From Paraburkholderia silviterrae (lineage in GTDB: Bacteria; Pseudomonadota; Gammaproteobacteria; Burkholderiales; Burkholderiaceae), in assembly GCF_004353915.1 (NCBI RefSeq), contig NZ_SMRP01000012.1, positions 1-64,000 on the forward strand: DNA of 64,000 nucleotides, in the 5' to 3' direction. Each line of letters begins with the position of its first letter. Position 1 is the stretch's first letter. The position numbers and the translations under genes were made by a program. Of the stretch, positions 61,109 to 64,000 are shown in pieces. The notes beneath the pieces are model-generated. The model saw only the letters and a list, made by a program, of their open reading frames with translations. It was not told the DNA's origin and did no database searches.

Positions 61109-62305
61109 TTAGCCTATCTGCACCGGCGCGCGCCATGCGTCTGCCTCAGACCGGATAATCAGCGCCGCGCTCGACAGCAGCAAACGGACCAGGTCCGCCT
61201 GCCGCTTCACGCCGGTCTTCGCGAACACTTGCTTCAGATGCGAGCGCGCAGTGTCGTACGCGACTTCGTAAGCCTGCGCATATGCCTTGAGGCCTTCGCC
61301 GCGCATCAGCCAGCCAGCAAGCCGTGCCTGGTGTCGGGTCAGCCCGTAGATCTTGCAAAGCAACTCTTCTGGTGTGGTCAGGCCGTCGTCCGGATCCGAC
61401 GCGAACACGATTACCGCCGTTTCCGCATCGATATCCGCCGTCGCTTCGTGAACAGGCGTCACCATCGCTGAAATCCGAGTAACCGAGCACAGGCGCGCAA
61501 GCCCGAGCGCGGTACCAATGCGCGGCTGCTGCACACGCACGCCTGCGGCCCGCGCGAGCGCGCGCTGCAACTTTTCATCGTCTTCCGGTAGTTCCGCATG
61601 TAAGCGTCCGAGCGCATTGACGCGGAGCCCACGGGGCGTATCGGTCATTGCGCGCGCCGCGAGGTTCGCTGAGAGCACTTTGCAATCGGCACCGCACATC
61701 CAGACCGCCATCGGAATCGCGTCGAGCGCGCGCATCTGCCCCGAGTTCGCGGCGCGCAATGCGCGGAACCGCTTGTGGATATCGAATGCCTGACACAGAT
61801 GCGGCAGCAGGGCCGCATAGAGTCGCAGCGCGTCATCGCCGAACATGCCTGCGTGCCGCGAGCGCAACGCAGAGAACTTGATCGCCTGATTGCCAGTCTT
61901 CAACACCACACCGCCGAGCGCGTGCGCGAGGTTCTGCGGCCGCAGCCAGTCGCCGTAGAACTCACAGTGCTGCAGCGCCGAGAATGGTACGAGCATCTCC
62001 GAGGTGATAGCCCGGCCGGCCGGCATCCTGTCCTCCGCCTGGGCCCAGACGTTACACCGCGCGTAGTAGGTCGCGTAAGACGCAATGAAGGCGGGATCAA
62101 AACGCACGTTTTCCATTAGCGCGCTCTCGCCGTCCCGCAGCACGACCGTCGAATCACTGAAATCGTGCATGAAGAGCACCGTGCCTTCGGCACCGACCGT
62201 TGTCGCGAATCGGTCAAGAAAGTTGCGCCATTTCGACTGGTCAGTCGATGCGGCGTAGATCAGATGAATCAACGTGGAAAGCACTTCCGTGTCAATGCTG
62301 CTCAT
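61109..62305 (-). CDS. LuxR-family transcriptional regulator
   Basis: From ATG 62305 (GGAGC upstream) the 398-residue protein has a long N-terminal sensor-like region and a C-terminal LuxR/GerE helix-turn-helix: LTRHQARLAGWLMRGEGLKA, YEVAYDTARSHLKQVFAKTG and RQADLVRLLLS. No receiver or acyl-homoserine-lactone domain is evident. Target genes unknown; it is transcribed away from the two small exported genes. Confidence 0.75.
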   Translation of the reverse strand: MSSIDTEVLSTLIHLIYAASTDQSKWRNFLDRFATTVGAEGTVLFMHDFSDSTVVLRDGESALMENVRFDPAFIASYATYYARCNVWAQAEDRMPAGRAITSEMLVPFSALQHCEFYGDWLRPQNLAHALGGVVLKTGNQAIKFSALRSRHAGMFGDDALRLYAALLPHLCQAFDIHKRFRALRAANSGQMRALDAIPMAVWMCGADCKVLSANLAARAMTDTPRGLRVNALGRLHAELPEDDEKLQRALARAAGVRVQQPRIGTALGLARLCSVTRISAMVTPVHEATADIDAETAVIVFASDPDDGLTTPEELLCKIYGLTRHQARLAGWLMRGEGLKAYAQAYEVAYDTARSHLKQVFAKTGVKRQADLVRLLLSSAALIIRSEADAWRAPVQIG

Positions 62306-62842
62306 AGCGTGCTCCGTTTGCCTGTTGCGGTCGCGGCGTGCGTTGCATGAAACGCAATCCACCGACCGATGCAACGCCCCGTATCACCGACCCAACGAGA
62401 TGAAATGATCGCAGCACAACACGTCGACTGAAGTGTCGACACACTAGCGACTGCGCGATATCCCCAGACAAATTCGCGCTTCAAAATCGACTTGGCAATA
62501 CAGTTTAGTCTCGTTGGCCGCGTCGCTGCGGTTGTGGATCGCCTGAATTCCAGCCGCGCCATGCGACCGCGCAATATCATCTGTACTGACTCGTGAGTCT
62601 CACATTATTCAACTGCCTTGATCGTCTATGCGGCGGACAAACTGATAGAAAACGCAATGTGCGACGCCACACACAGAACCACCGCACTCTACCCCAAATG
62701 AGGCATGACACCGCAACGTTTGGGACGCAATATCTGCGTCAGGTAACAAGCCACAGAACGATGATGGAGGGCAATAGCTGCAGATAATGAAAAGCGCACC
62801 TTATTGGGTATGCGAATATCTTGACGTTTGATGGAGGTTTGT
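62306..62842. other. Intergenic region between LuxR-type and exported genes
   Basis: About 540 bp of mixed composition, with no gene called. Probably holds divergent promoters. Confidence 0.45.
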
Positions 62843-63121
62843 ATGTTTGGCAAGCTTGCAATAGTTTTCGCCATTTCGGTACTCACCGTATCGACTTCAT
62901 ATGCTCAAAATGTGACGAATGGATCGGGAACTACCTCTGGCCGGGCGATTAATCAAAATTATAATGCTTTGTCTGGTGGCGCTTCTTATGATCCGCATGC
63001 TGATACGAGACAGGCGGACGCACAAGTAGGGGGAGCATATTCTCCGGATGGATTGATTCATACGGCGCCGAACGATAGTGCGCCAGTCACTGGAACGGTC
63101 AATGCGGGTGGCCTCCACTGA
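62843..63121 (+). CDS. Small exported protein
   Basis: ATG 62843 has GGAGG 5 nt upstream. The 92-residue product has a clear signal peptide (FGKLAIVFAISVLTVSTSYA, likely cut before QNVTNG) and a mature part rich in Gly, Ser and Asn. Similar small secreted proteins are often found in Burkholderia; no family assigned. Confidence 0.65.
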   Translation: MFGKLAIVFAISVLTVSTSYAQNVTNGSGTTSGRAINQNYNALSGGASYDPHADTRQADAQVGGAYSPDGLIHTAPNDSAPVTGTVNAGGLH

Positions 63122-63248
63122 GGCCTGAAGAGAACTACAACCGTTTTTGTCGGATTCCATTCAGTTTCGTAACGAGGCGCCCCCTTCCGGCGCCTCGAAT
63201 GTTTAGCTATACGCGAAAACGACGGGAAACAGCGATTGAGGTGACGTC

Positions 63249-63584
63249 ATGAAGATTATTTTTGTATCGCCGAGACTATTTATTTTTCTGATGCTCGCTT
63301 TTGATGCTTGCTCGGCAACTGCTCAGTCTTCATCTCCTGATGCAAACAAATGCATTCAAATCGCAAACTTCGATGGCGAATCTGATTTTAGAATAAAAAA
63401 CATTTGCAACTATCCGATAAATATAACTTATTCGTTCTCGAAGAGTAAGCCATTCGCCGGCGGCTATTCGACCCTGCGTCCGAATGAAAAAACATTCGAG
63501 AGTTGCGGGAGTGACGAGACGATCGACGGATGGGCGTGCAAAGCCCCTGGCGTTCCTCAAACGTTACATGGTGGGTGTCTGTAA
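63249..63584 (+). CDS. Small secreted Cys-containing protein
   Basis: The 111-residue protein has a signal peptide (IFVSPRLFIFLMLAFDACSA) and several Cys in the mature part (NKCIQIANF, RIKNICNYPINITYS, FESCGSDETIDGWACKAPG, GGCL), suggesting disulfides. Lower GC than its neighbours (about 63,290-63,440), hinting at transfer. Unknown family. Confidence 0.6.
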   Translation: MKIIFVSPRLFIFLMLAFDACSATAQSSSPDANKCIQIANFDGESDFRIKNICNYPINITYSFSKSKPFAGGYSTLRPNEKTFESCGSDETIDGWACKAPGVPQTLHGGCL

Positions 63585-64000
63585 GCTCTACCTGTTGTAT
63601 GCGAACCCACTATGAATTAGTAACCGGATACTGCCCTCGTTTGGGCGCCCACGGAGCGAGTCGGGTTCCGGTGCGCTTTGGGGCTTCCCACAACAGCGGT
63701 CATTCGGCGAGAACGATATACGTCATTCAACCAATGACCGCTTCGGCCGATGACCTGTCGTCGATCGACGGTACGGGATGGCCGCTCCTCCCCGATACCT
63801 ACTACGGCTCGAGAAGTAGCAACAGGACGACTATATTCCGTTCGCATTCGCGCCGAAGCCACCTGCCCTCCTCTGGGAGTCCGTCGCCCAGCAACGCAGC
63901 AGGCGTCCGGATCACCGACTCGCTCGGCATGCATGACGCGTGACGCTGTTCGCCATGCGAATCTCGACATTACAGATCCACTGCCAAGATCAGGCTAGCG
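63585..64000. other. Gene-free window end with dispersed repeat
   Basis: The part at about 63,735-63,975 is a diverged copy of 46,650-46,835. No gene supported. Confidence 0.5.

Noticed and set aside
1..64000. tRNA or rRNA genes as attachment sites
   Set aside because: I found no sequence with a convincing cloverleaf or rRNA identity by eye, so the integrase and recombinase targets remain unknown.

Overview
The window looks like part of a secondary replicon, megaplasmid or genomic island of a high-GC betaproteobacterium, most likely Burkholderia sensu lato (Paraburkholderia, Caballeronia or Burkholderia). Supporting signs are overall codon usage, three H-NS-family proteins with the DPKTGATW-type DNA-binding motif, a DUF6429 and a DUF3717 gene, a KlcA/ArdB - DUF932 - long ParB-like plasmid module, and heavy decay by IS6, IS5 and IS66 fragments. 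I see no rRNA, tRNA, CRISPR array or core metabolic gene.

Layout. 0.1-0.95 kb: an IS6-family element with recognisable inverted ends. 1.3-12.35 kb: one long minus-strand operon headed by a GH19 endolysin/chitinase-like enzyme, then two alpha-xenorhabdolysin subunit-A-like proteins (one with and one without a hydrophobic hairpin), a subunit-B-like protein, a pair of mutually paralogous unknown proteins, and two proteins that share an N-terminal module, one of them carrying a nucleotidyltransferase-like core. An A+T-rich tract lies upstream. I infer a multi-component pore-forming toxin locus with accessory or cargo proteins and a lysis-type release enzyme. 12.9-14.35 kb: gene and IS wreckage. 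15-21.5 kb: plasmid maintenance and transfer block (TraK-like protein, ParB-like protein, KlcA/ArdB antirestriction protein, DUF932, small ORFs, a DUF3717 gene with one in-frame TGA, an HTH protein), full of perfect hairpins, including a 31-bp-arm palindrome between divergent genes. 21.5-29.2 kb: integrase remnant, small membrane and zinc-ribbon proteins, a FitAB/VapBC toxin-antitoxin pair with an obvious operator, an orphan RHH antitoxin, an H-NS protein, a large tyrosine integrase and a SET-domain protein.

29.2-46.4 kb reads as a defence/stress island: DUF2971 plus AlbA_2 (Schlafen-type) proteins; a minus-strand cassette of small proteins (HExxH peptidase-like, DUF6283, GNAT); a Gabija-like pair (class 2 OLD nuclease with ABC ATPase and TOPRIM, overlapped with a UvrD-type helicase); membrane-anchored genes including an LprI-like one; and, divergently, a TerY-P-type triad (VWA, PP2C phosphatase, Ser/Thr-kinase-like protein with transmembrane and helix-hairpin-helix regions) followed by a secreted Cys-containing protein and a 42-residue basic protein with a clean terminator. 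47-50 kb: small lineage-specific genes.

50.2-55.8 kb: four translationally coupled genes, three large tyrosine-recombinase-like proteins and one small protein, matching the ginABCD module of GInt-type mobile islands. 56-64 kb: a truncated hypothetical, two more H-NS-family genes, a second, N-terminally truncated SET gene, a LuxR-type regulator and two small exported proteins. Several stretches are decayed, non-coding or carry dispersed repeats. All functional statements rest on motif recognition by eye; no database search was run.
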